A DNA stretch of 5,073 bases from CAVPGH01 sp046726955 (GCA_046726955.1 JBKPBQ010000041.1:1-5073), one strand, 5' to 3'; positions 1 to 5,073 are shown, numbered from the stretch's first letter. Notes: a model not told the origin generated them from the letters alone. Translations and numbers: made by a program.

Positions 1-103
1 GGAGAGCGGGACTGGAGAGCCTCGACGATCGCCGATGAAGCCGGTGAGTGCGGAGGGCACGAGCGGGAATGCTCGACGGGGGCCGACGGAGCCGAGGGTT
101 GGA

Positions 104-147
104 GATCGGCACGTCGCGAAGGACGTGCAGCGATCGGGACGTCGCGA
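104..147. repeat. 16-bp imperfect direct repeat, two copies
   Basis: GATCGGCACGTCGCGA (104-119) recurs as GATCGGGACGTCGCGA (132-147). They match at 15 of 16 bases, and the starts are 28 bp apart. A looser relative starts at 222 (GATCGGGATCCGACGCGA, with two extra bases). The second copy runs into the palindrome CGTCGCGACG. Two copies do not make a CRISPR array. It could be a paired regulator site or chance in GC-rich DNA. Confidence 0.45.
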
Positions 148-559
148 CGAGCAATGACGTTACCTTGTCACACATTCCGGGTGAGGTTGCTCTAGACGAT
201 CCTTCGGACACCACGGGACGCGATCGGGATCCGACGCGAGGGAAGGAGGTTCGTGGAAGTAGGTCACAGACCATTGAGTCGGCCGATGCACCGCCGGACG
301 CGCGATGGGGGTTGGTGAACGCATAGCGCAGCGCACCCTCCGCGATCGTGGGACGGCAGTCGAGGTTGCACGCAATCGGGCGTCACGGGTTGGCCATCGA
401 GGAGGCACGCGTCGCGTTAGGCGCAGTCGTATCGTTCAGATGATTCGCGACACGGCGGGAGATTCGCCCGCTGATACCAGCCGCTTCGTAGCGTGTACTC
501 GGATCCGGGTGTTGGAGAGGATGCCTGACCGAGGGCGACGAAGACCGCCTCGTTCTGAG

Positions 560-579
560 CGGCGCACGGCCGAGCGCCG
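560..579 (-). terminator. Possible terminator hairpin after the DUF885 gene
   Basis: CGGCGC (560-565) and GCGCCG (574-579) form a six-pair all-GC stem with an eight-base loop. It starts 20 bases past the DUF885 stop codon in the direction of transcription. No T-run follows on the minus strand, so it is not a textbook intrinsic terminator. Its position is the main support. Confidence 0.3.
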
Positions 580-599
580 TCAAACGGACGACCGCAGAT

Positions 600-2366
600 C
601 TACCGCGTCTCCTCCCTGGCCGCCGCCACGTACTCGTCGATCTGGTGCTCGAGGACGGACAGCGGAACGGAGCCGTTCCGGAGCACGGCATCGTGGAACT
701 CGCGCACGTCGAACCGCGGGCCGAGCGCCTCCTCGGCGCGCTTCCGGAGCTCCCGGATCTTCAGCTCGCCGGTCTTGTAGGCGAGGGCCTGGCCCGGCCA
801 GCCGATGTAGCGGTCGACCTCGGTTGTGACCTCGTGCCGGGAGAGCGCGGTGTTGTCGGCGAGATAGGCGAGGGCGCGGTCGCGCGACCAGCCCATCGCG
901 TGCATCCCCGTGTCCACGACGAGCCGGCAGGCCCGCCACATCTCGTAGGTGAGCCGGCCGAAGTTGCTGTAGGGATCCTGGTAGAAGCCGGCTTCGCGCC
1001 CCAAGTATTCCGAGTACAGCCCCCAGCCCTCACCGAACGCGTCCACGTACTCGAAGCGGCGGAACGGGTGGAGGCCCTTCTGCTCCTGGGCGAGCGCCGT
1101 CTGCAGGTGGTGGCCGGGCACGGCCTCGTGCAGCGTCAGCGCCTCGAGCGTGTAGAGGGTGCGCGTCTCGAGCGCGTAGGTGTTGACCCAGTACTCGCCG
1201 GCGCGCGTGCCCTCGACGGGCGCGCCGTTGTAGCGTCCCGCCGTGTACTTGGGGGCGATGTCGGCAGGCACGGGCACGACGCCGTAGGGCTGACGCGGCA
1301 GCGTCTTGAACAGAGACGGCAGCTTCCCGTCCACCCGCTTCGCGATGTACGACGCGCGCTGGAGCAGCTCCTCGCCCGTCTTCGGAAAGAAGCGGGGATC
1401 CGTGCGCAGGAACTCCAGGAATGCCGGGAATCCCTTGTCCCACTGCAGCGCCTCCAGCACCGCCTGCATCTCGGCCTTGATGCGCGCCACCTCGTCGAGA
1501 CCCGTCTGGTGCACCTGCTCCGGCGTGAGGTCGAGCGTCGTGAAGTGCCGGACGAGCCAGGCGTAGTACTCGCGGCCCCCGGGCAGGTCGGAGGCGGCGA
1601 TCGTGGGCCGCGCCTTCGGCAGGTACTCCCGGGACATGAACTCCAGGAGCGCGCGGTAGGCGGGGACGACGCCGCGCTCGATGGCGGCGCGGCCCTCCGT
1701 GCGCAGCCGCTCGCGGTCGGCCTCCGGGACGCCGGTGGGAAAGGCGGCGAAGGGCTTCCAGAAGACGCTCGCCTCCGGAGAGTCCACGATGTGCGTCGTG
1801 ATCGTTCCCTCGAAGCCTTCCAGGATCACCCGCGGCTGTACGAAGCCCGTGCGCAGGCCCTCGCGCATGTTCTCCATCTGCTGCCGCCCATAGGCGGGGA
1901 AGGCCCGCAGCCGCGCGATGTAGTTCTCGTAGTCGCGCGTGGTCGCGAAGGGCATCGTCGCGGGCAGGCGGGCGAAGGAGCTGTGGTAGCTGCCCTCCGC
2001 GTTCAACGGCATGCGCCACGTCCGGAACTCGAGCTCCGCGAGGTCGTCGTCGACGATGCGGGTGAGCATGTCGTAGTCGACTCGTTCCGCGGGGGCGAGG
2101 GCGGCCCGGTCGATGGAGAGCAGCCGCTGGCGCACGCGCTTCGTGAACGCGGCGCGGCGGCCGAAGTCTCCGGGAGCCACCGCGGGCAGGCGGTCGTCGT
2201 AGCGGCGGTCGCCGGTGTGAGTGGCGAAGAGCGGATCCTCCTTGAGGCGGAACTCCCAGTGCTCGTCGAGGAGCGCCTTGAGGCGCTCTCCCTCCGAGGC
2301 CTCCCCAGAGGCGCCGCGCGACGGGAACAGCCCGAGGACGAGAGCGGCGAGCAGCGATCGGATCAT
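600..2366 (-). CDS. DUF885 family secreted putative zinc metallopeptidase
   Basis: This is a 588-residue protein of the DUF885 family. The family is widespread, often secreted or lipid-anchored, and thought to be related to gluzincin-type metallopeptidases; its substrates are largely unknown. Residues 1-20 look like a short signal peptide: an Arg near the start, then a hydrophobic LLAALVLGLF core. There is no lipobox Cys, so a free periplasmic or exported protein is expected. Family landmarks run in order: HEAVPGHHLQ at 413-422, the likely metal site (H413, E414 and H419/H420); GEGWGLYSEYL at 445-455, with E446 a candidate third ligand; DTGMHAMGW at 485-493; and RYIGWPGQALAYKTG at 519-533. 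Length and motif order are normal and the gene looks intact. The ATG is supported by GGAGGG six bases upstream and by the signal peptide directly after it. It diverges from the rhomboid gene. Family assignment is firm; peptidase activity is inferred. Confidence 0.93.
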   Translation of the reverse strand: MIRSLLAALVLGLFPSRGASGEASEGERLKALLDEHWEFRLKEDPLFATHTGDRRYDDRLPAVAPGDFGRRAAFTKRVRQRLLSIDRAALAPAERVDYDMLTRIVDDDLAELEFRTWRMPLNAEGSYHSSFARLPATMPFATTRDYENYIARLRAFPAYGRQQMENMREGLRTGFVQPRVILEGFEGTITTHIVDSPEASVFWKPFAAFPTGVPEADRERLRTEGRAAIERGVVPAYRALLEFMSREYLPKARPTIAASDLPGGREYYAWLVRHFTTLDLTPEQVHQTGLDEVARIKAEMQAVLEALQWDKGFPAFLEFLRTDPRFFPKTGEELLQRASYIAKRVDGKLPSLFKTLPRQPYGVVPVPADIAPKYTAGRYNGAPVEGTRAGEYWVNTYALETRTLYTLEALTLHEAVPGHHLQTALAQEQKGLHPFRRFEYVDAFGEGWGLYSEYLGREAGFYQDPYSNFGRLTYEMWRACRLVVDTGMHAMGWSRDRALAYLADNTALSRHEVTTEVDRYIGWPGQALAYKTGELKIRELRKRAEEALGPRFDVREFHDAVLRNGSVPLSVLEHQIDEYVAAAREETR

Positions 2367-2372
2367 GGTCGG

Positions 2373-2378
2373 CCCTCC
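2373..2378 (-). promoter_or_regulatory. Shine-Dalgarno site of the DUF885 gene
   Basis: On the minus strand GGAGGG lies six bases before the ATG at 2366, a canonical site that fixes this start. It sits inside a short inverted repeat, GGCCC-TCC-GGGCC (2371-2383), five pairs with a three-base loop. In the mRNA this hairpin would fold over the ribosome site. Whether that matters for expression is unknown. Confidence 0.65.
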
Positions 2379-2390
2379 GGGCCGCGCACG

Positions 2391-2396
2391 ATCCTA
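2391..2396 (-). promoter_or_regulatory. Possible -10 box of the DUF885 gene
   Basis: TAGGAT on the minus strand matches four of six -10 consensus bases. It would start transcription around 2385, giving a short leader that still contains the GGAGGG site. A CTGACT (2416-2421) could be a weak -35, but the spacer is 19 bases. It is called by position and partial similarity only. Confidence 0.3.
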
Positions 2397-2406
2397 CCGC
2401 GCCGAC

Positions 2407-2412
2407 TACAAT
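2407..2412 (+). promoter_or_regulatory. Probable -10 box of the rhomboid gene
   Basis: TACAAT matches five of six -10 consensus bases. It ends nine bases before the ATG at 2422, and there is no Shine-Dalgarno sequence between. Transcription would start at or within a few bases of the start codon, so the mRNA may be leaderless. No convincing -35 is visible in the GC-rich DNA upstream. Confidence 0.45.
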
Positions 2413-2421
2413 TCGAGTCAG

Positions 2422-3270
2422 ATGAGGGCGCGCACCGGCTCCACCCTCTGCCCGTCCTGCGGGCAGCTCGTCGGCGTCAACGACGCCCAGTGCCTCGGCT
2501 GCGGCCGGCGCAACCCCGGGATGTGGGGTTTCGCGTCGGCGCTGCGCGGACTGGGCCGCGACCTGGGCTTCCTGCCCCTCGTGTTCTGGGGCTGTGCCGC
2601 GGCCTATCTGGCGACGCTCGCGTCCGATCCCGGCGGCATCGAGATGGGCGGTCTATCGCTGGGCTCGCCCAGCATCCAGAGCCTCTTCCTCTTCGGCGCG
2701 AGCGGGTCGATCCCCGTCTTCCAGGTCGGGCGATGGTGGACCGTCCTCTCCGCCTCGTGGCTTCACGCCGGGATCCTGCACATCGCCTTCAACATGCTGT
2801 GGATCCGGCGGCTGGCTCCGGACACCGCGGCGCTCTACGGTGCGGGGCGCGCGATCATTATTTATGTGGTGGGCGGAGCCGTAGGATTCGTCGCCAGCAG
2901 CTTCGCCGGGCACTACCTGCCGTTCCTCCCCGGTCCGCTGCGCGGCGCGGGGTTCACCGTGGGCGCGTCCGCTCCGCTGTTCGCGCTGCTGGGCGCGCTC
3001 CTCCACTACGGCCACCGCAGCGGAAGCAGCCACGTCGCCGAGCAGGTGAAAGGGATGGCCGTCGGCATGCTGATCTTCGGCTTCCTGATCCCGGGTGTCG
3101 ACAACTGGGCGCACCTCGGCGGCTTCGCCGGCGGCTACGCGATGGCCAAGTGGCTCGACCCCCTGCTTCCCGAGCGCGGCGACCACGTGGTGGCCGCGAT
3201 CGTGAGCCTGGCTTTGTCCGTGGCGGCCGTCGTCTACTCGGTGGTGACCGGCCTGCAGTTCTTCCGCTAG
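2422..3270 (+). CDS. Rhomboid intramembrane serine protease with N-terminal zinc ribbon
   Basis: This is a 282-residue rhomboid-family protease, expected in the inner membrane, that would cleave transmembrane or membrane-proximal segments of client proteins. Cytoplasmic residues 10-27 form a small zinc ribbon, CPSC then CLGC (C10, C13, C24, C27). The first membrane helix lies near 50-66. The rhomboid core follows: HxxxxHxxxN at H115, H120 and N124; the catalytic serine in GAS at 181-183 (S183); and the catalytic histidine in HLGGFAGGY at 231-239 (H231). A last helix spans about 255-275. Both catalytic residues are present, so it should be active. The serine motif is GASAP rather than the usual GASGA. 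The frame is open further upstream, but those codons are antisense to the DUF885 gene. The ATG just before the zinc ribbon fits best, although it has no Shine-Dalgarno site. Substrates cannot be inferred from context. Confidence 0.92.
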   Translation: MRARTGSTLCPSCGQLVGVNDAQCLGCGRRNPGMWGFASALRGLGRDLGFLPLVFWGCAAAYLATLASDPGGIEMGGLSLGSPSIQSLFLFGASGSIPVFQVGRWWTVLSASWLHAGILHIAFNMLWIRRLAPDTAALYGAGRAIIIYVVGGAVGFVASSFAGHYLPFLPGPLRGAGFTVGASAPLFALLGALLHYGHRSGSSHVAEQVKGMAVGMLIFGFLIPGVDNWAHLGGFAGGYAMAKWLDPLLPERGDHVVAAIVSLALSVAAVVYSVVTGLQFFR

Positions 3271-3274
3271 CCGC

Positions 3275-3745
3275 TCAAGCCGCCCGCGCCGGCGACTGCG
3301 CTCCCGAGAGCCGGGCCCCGCGCGCGGCGAGAAGCGCTATCGGCAATCCCACGAGGAACAAGTGTCCGATGAAACCGCCCCAGCCGAACCGGCCGCCCCG
3401 GACCGCGGACAGCGGCAGCACGACGAAGTTCATGAAGAAATAGACGGCAGCGCCGTAGGCGATCCCCCAGGGGACGGGTTGGCGCACGAGCGTCGGGAGC
3501 TTGAGGCTCGCGATCGTGTAGACGGCCGCGGCCGTCGTGGCGATGAAGAAGTGCAGGAACATGCCGAGGGCCGCGGTCGCCCACCCTCCCTGGTAGGTGG
3601 CCCGCCCCAGGAGCCCGCCCGCGACAGACTGGTAGACGACGAAGGGCGTGATCTTGTACAGGCCGACGGCCAGGAGCGTGTCGAGCACCCCGACGGCGAG
3701 GCCGCCCCAGACGACGCCCCGCACCCGCGGATCACCCAGGCTCAT
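3275..3745 (-). CDS. Small four-helix membrane protein of unknown function
   Basis: This is a 156-residue hydrophobic protein that I recognise as a type found annotated as hypothetical in many bacteria, but I cannot name a function. Predicted membrane helices lie near residues 10-30, 55-80, 91-113 and 124-142, with short polar ends, so it is an inner-membrane protein. Polar or special residues inside or next to helices are D22 (LDTL), the GGLLGR turn at 43-48, H65 (LHFFIA), N106 (MNFVVLPLSA) and H128. The chosen ATG gives a compact N-terminus. The frame could extend to a TTG at 3778 or a GTG at 3769, adding 8-11 residues of no evident value. None of these starts has a good ribosome site. It shares strand with the kinase gene 82 bp upstream, but a strong hairpin lies between. 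Its stop is 4 bp from that of the convergent rhomboid gene. Confidence 0.85.
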   Translation of the reverse strand: MSLGDPRVRGVVWGGLAVGVLDTLLAVGLYKITPFVVYQSVAGGLLGRATYQGGWATAALGMFLHFFIATTAAAVYTIASLKLPTLVRQPVPWGIAYGAAVYFFMNFVVLPLSAVRGGRFGWGGFIGHLFLVGLPIALLAARGARLSGAQSPARAA

Positions 3746-3751
3746 CGCGCG

Positions 3752-3757
3752 ATTGTC
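3752..3757 (-). promoter_or_regulatory. Weak -10-like box before the membrane protein gene
   Basis: GACAAT on the minus strand matches four of six -10 bases and ends six bases before the ATG at 3745. A TTGCCT (3773-3778) upstream matches four of six -35 bases, but with a short 15-base spacer. If real, it would give a leaderless message independent of the kinase gene. The support is thin. Confidence 0.25.
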
Positions 3758-3793
3758 GCCGGACGACACGACAGGCAAAGGTCCAGTTTCCGC

Positions 3794-3827
3794 CGGCGCG
3801 ATGGGACCAGTTGCCGGTCCCGCGCCG
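3794..3827 (-). terminator. Bulged GC-rich hairpin directly after the kinase stop
   Basis: Reading the minus strand from the base after the kinase stop, CGGCGC-GGGACC pairs with GGTCCC-ATC-GCGCCG. This gives two six-pair stem segments, a three-base bulge and a seven-base loop. Ten of the twelve pairs are G-C. The strength and exact placement fit a transcription terminator or 3'-end processing structure. No clean U-tract follows (only CCTTTG about 15 bases on), so it is not a classical intrinsic terminator. Confidence 0.45.
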
Positions 3828-4958
3828 TCAGCCGCGGGGCCGCTTCGTCCGGCGCGTCTTCGCGAGCTTGCGCGTCGGGGGCAGCTTCGCCGTCCGGCTG
3901 CGGAGCTTGGCGGTGCGCCGGGCCACGGCCGGGCGCTCCGTCACCACGCGCGTGTAGCCGGTCGCCGCGGGAGAGACGCGCGTGACGCCGTCGATCGGCC
4001 CCGTCGCGCGCGACTGCGGCGTGGGGCCGTCGCTGACCGGGATGAGCGTGGGCTGCACGGTAGGGAAGCCCTCGGCGACGTCCACTGCCGCCCGCCGCTC
4101 GCTGGGGAAGAGCGCGGCGAGGTGGCGCTTCAGCGTCAGGTTGGTCGGCCCGTAGCCCTTGTCGTACAGGTAGTGCTCGCAGGCGTCTCCCATCGCCGCC
4201 GCGGAGGGGAAGCGCCGATCGGGATCGCGCCGGAGCGCGCGGTCCACGATCGCCGCCACCTCCTTGGGCACGGCGGGGTTGCGGTCGCGGACGCGCGCGA
4301 TGTGGCCGCCCACCACCTGCTCGAGGACATCGGGGGCGGTCTTGCCACGGAAGAGCCGCTCGAGCGTCAGCATCTCGAAGAACACCGCCCCCAGGCTGAA
4401 GATGTCGCTCCGGTGGTCGGCCCGCAGCTCCACCACCATCTCCGGGGCCATGTAGGACGGCTTGCCCGTCAGCGCGCTGTCCCGGGTGCCGCTGCGGGTG
4501 GCGATCCCGAAGTCGATGAGCTTCACCGTGCACTCGCTCGTCATCATGATGTTGCTCGGGCTGATGTCGCGGTGGACGATGGCCGCCCGCTCGAACACGT
4601 ACTGGAGGGCGCGGCAGACGCGGCTGGCGATGAAGACCGACAGCTCCACGTCCGGGGGCTGGCTCTCGCGGCAGTGCCGCTCGAGCAACTCCACCACCGT
4701 CCAGCCGTCGATGTACTCGAGGATGATGCAGGGCTCGCCCCGCACCTCCTCGAAGTCGAAGATCCGCCCGATGTTCTCGTGGTCGAGGAGCGCGTAGCGC
4801 CGCGCCTCCTCCACGAACATGCGGAGCTGGTCGGGGGCGGGGTTGCGGACCTGCTTGATCACGAGCGGCCGCTGGAAGCCGGCCTGCCCGATGAGGAGGC
4901 CCTTGAACACCGTCCCCATCCCGCCCGCGCCCAGCTCGTGGAGGATCCGGTACTTCAA
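3828..4958 (-). CDS. Cytosolic Hanks-type Ser/Thr protein kinase with basic C-terminal tail
   Basis: This is a 376-residue protein kinase that would phosphorylate Ser/Thr on unknown partners. The complete catalytic domain covers about residues 3-280. It has the glycine loop GAGGMGTVF (10-18), catalytic lysine K35 in VIK, helix-C glutamate E51 in EEAR, HRDISPSN (129-136, with D131 and N136), DFG (149-151), the activation-segment end GKPSYMAPE (165-173) and SDIFSLG (184-190). All key residues are present, so it should be active. SPSN replaces the commoner KPEN, a style I associate with myxobacterial and acidobacterial kinases. There is no membrane helix or PASTA domain. The last 30 residues are very basic (14 Arg/Lys, no acids), with TAKL repeated. 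The start is TTG: the only other in-frame start is a GTG at 5072, whose 38 extra codons lie antisense to ruvX. It diverges from ruvX. Confidence 0.92.
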   Translation of the reverse strand: MKYRILHELGAGGMGTVFKGLLIGQAGFQRPLVIKQVRNPAPDQLRMFVEEARRYALLDHENIGRIFDFEEVRGEPCIILEYIDGWTVVELLERHCRESQPPDVELSVFIASRVCRALQYVFERAAIVHRDISPSNIMMTSECTVKLIDFGIATRSGTRDSALTGKPSYMAPEMVVELRADHRSDIFSLGAVFFEMLTLERLFRGKTAPDVLEQVVGGHIARVRDRNPAVPKEVAAIVDRALRRDPDRRFPSAAAMGDACEHYLYDKGYGPTNLTLKRHLAALFPSERRAAVDVAEGFPTVQPTLIPVSDGPTPQSRATGPIDGVTRVSPAATGYTRVVTERPAVARRTAKLRSRTAKLPPTRKLAKTRRTKRPRG

Positions 4959-4967
4959 GAGGGCGGC

Positions 4968-4973
4968 ATTATA
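4968..4973 (-). promoter_or_regulatory. Consensus -10 box of the kinase gene
   Basis: The minus strand reads a perfect TATAAT that ends nine bases before the TTG start, with no Shine-Dalgarno sequence between. AGGACA (4989-4994) matches four of six -35 bases but at a 15-base spacing. The box overlaps the -10 of ruvX on the other strand through a shared TATA (4970-4973). Confidence 0.55.
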
Positions 4974-4975
4974 CT
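4970..4975 (+). promoter_or_regulatory. Probable -10 box of ruvX
   Basis: TATACT matches five of six -10 bases and ends eight bases before the GTG at 4984, with no ribosome site between. It shares the self-complementary TATA (4970-4973) with the kinase -10 box on the minus strand. No good -35 is visible in the DNA upstream, which is kinase coding sequence. Confidence 0.5.
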
Positions 4976-4983
4976 CGTCCCTC

Positions 4984-5073
4984 GTGCGTGTCCTCGGCCT
5001 CGACGTGGGCGACGTCCGGATCGGTATCGCACTCTCCGACGAGACCGCGACGATCGCGGGGGGACTGCCCACG
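4984..5073 (+). CDS. ruvX: RuvX/YqgF putative Holliday junction resolvase or pre-16S rRNA nuclease, 5' part
   Basis: The 30 codons before the window edge give a typical YqgF N-terminus: VRVLGLDVGDVRIGIALSD. This is the first strand of the RNase H-like fold, with the first metal-binding aspartate at D7 in the DxG pattern and the usual RIGIALSD continuation. The family is cytosolic, about 130-160 residues long, and is linked to maturation of 16S rRNA 5' ends and, by older annotation, to Holliday junction resolution. The rest of the gene lies beyond the window. GTG is the likely start because it directly precedes the conserved strand and follows a -10-like box by eight bases. No Shine-Dalgarno sequence is visible. 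The short fragment is well conserved, so the family call is good despite its length. Confidence 0.85.
   Translation, partial: MRVLGLDVGDVRIGIALSDETATIAGGLPT

Larger units (their letters stand above)
1..599. other. Gene-free region
   Basis: No reading frame here looks like a protein. The open frames on both strands give low-complexity, arginine-rich translations with no recognisable motif, and the longer ones run on into the antisense of the downstream DUF885 gene. GC is about 65% by hand count, lower than the neighbouring genes. I looked for a tRNA T-arm, rRNA-like stretches, regular CRISPR-type repeats and transposon ends, and saw none. What it does hold is a 16-bp imperfect direct repeat (104-147), a perfect palindrome CGTCGCGACG (140-149), an isolated Shine-Dalgarno-like AAGGAGGT (243-250), a small hairpin (455-471) and a GC-rich hairpin (560-579). 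It could be an intergenic spacer, the trailer of the DUF885 transcript, or the remains of a decayed gene. Confidence 0.6.

Noticed and set aside
104..239. Possible CRISPR array
   Set aside because: There are only two good copies and one loose copy, with 12-base and far longer gaps, so there is no regular repeat-spacer pattern.
455..471. GCGGG-AGATTCG-CCCGC stem-loop as a terminator or small RNA
   Set aside because: There are only five pairs, no T-run on either strand, and no gene end nearby. It is likely chance in GC-rich DNA.
1..599. Enrichment of GATC sites in the left region
   Set aside because: About nine GATC occur in 600 bases, but the site is also frequent in the genes of this window, so it is not a distinct signal.
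305..829. A 174-codon plus-strand frame spanning the left region into the DUF885 antisense
   Set aside because: It is arginine-rich with no recognisable motif, and its second half is antisense to a firm gene.
1030..2019. A 329-codon minus-strand frame inside the DUF885 gene
   Set aside because: It is a frame shadow of the DUF885 gene, and its composition is typical of out-of-frame GC-rich DNA.
2653..3186. A 177-codon minus-strand frame antisense to the rhomboid gene
   Set aside because: It is wholly inside the rhomboid gene, charged and repetitive, with no domain signature.
645..3443. A 932-codon open frame on the plus strand, antisense to the DUF885 gene and running in another frame through the rhomboid gene
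   Set aside because: Long stop-free antisense frames are common in GC-rich genes. Its translation is low-complexity Arg/Ala/Gly/Leu-rich with no motif, while both genes it overlaps have full family signatures.
3742..4533. A 263-codon minus-strand frame within the kinase gene
   Set aside because: It is an out-of-frame shadow of the kinase gene. The kinase frame holds every catalytic motif.

Overview
This is a GC-rich bacterial window. Hand counts give about 65% GC over the first 600 bases and roughly 70-78% in sampled lines of the genes. It carries four complete genes and the first 30 codons of a fifth. All are chromosomal-type genes. I see no phage, transposon, CRISPR, tRNA or rRNA signature. 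Three things together suggest an environmental Acidobacteriota or Myxococcota-like lineage: a soluble Hanks-type kinase with an HRDxSPSN catalytic loop, a rhomboid protease with an N-terminal zinc ribbon, and a secreted DUF885 protein. That taxonomic guess rests on protein style only and is weak.

Layout: 1-599 contains no gene I can support. It holds a 16-bp imperfect direct repeat and a GC-rich hairpin just beyond the following gene. 600-2366 (minus) encodes a DUF885 putative metallopeptidase with a signal peptide. A 55-bp divergent spacer separates it from 2422-3270 (plus), a zinc-ribbon rhomboid protease. Only 4 bp after the rhomboid stop, a convergent gene at 3275-3745 (minus) encodes a small four-helix membrane protein of unknown function. 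Upstream of it, 3828-4958 (minus) encodes a cytosolic Ser/Thr protein kinase with a very basic, threonine-rich tail. A strong bulged hairpin follows the kinase stop. At the right edge, 4984-5073 (plus) is the start of ruvX/yqgF, divergent from the kinase with only 25 bp between the two start codons.

How it works together: there is no obvious pathway or multi-gene operon. The genes are arranged as two divergent pairs with one convergent junction. The most interesting signal is in transcription initiation. The kinase and ruvX appear to share one symmetric TATA core that reads as a -10 box in both directions (TATAAT minus, TATACT plus). It lies 8-9 bases from each start codon, and neither gene has a Shine-Dalgarno sequence. 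The rhomboid gene repeats this geometry (TACAAT, 9 bases, ATG). The DUF885 gene instead has a canonical GGAGGG ribosome site. This suggests leaderless or near-leaderless transcripts for several genes, an inference that transcript 5'-end mapping could test. I found no clear undescribed multi-gene system.
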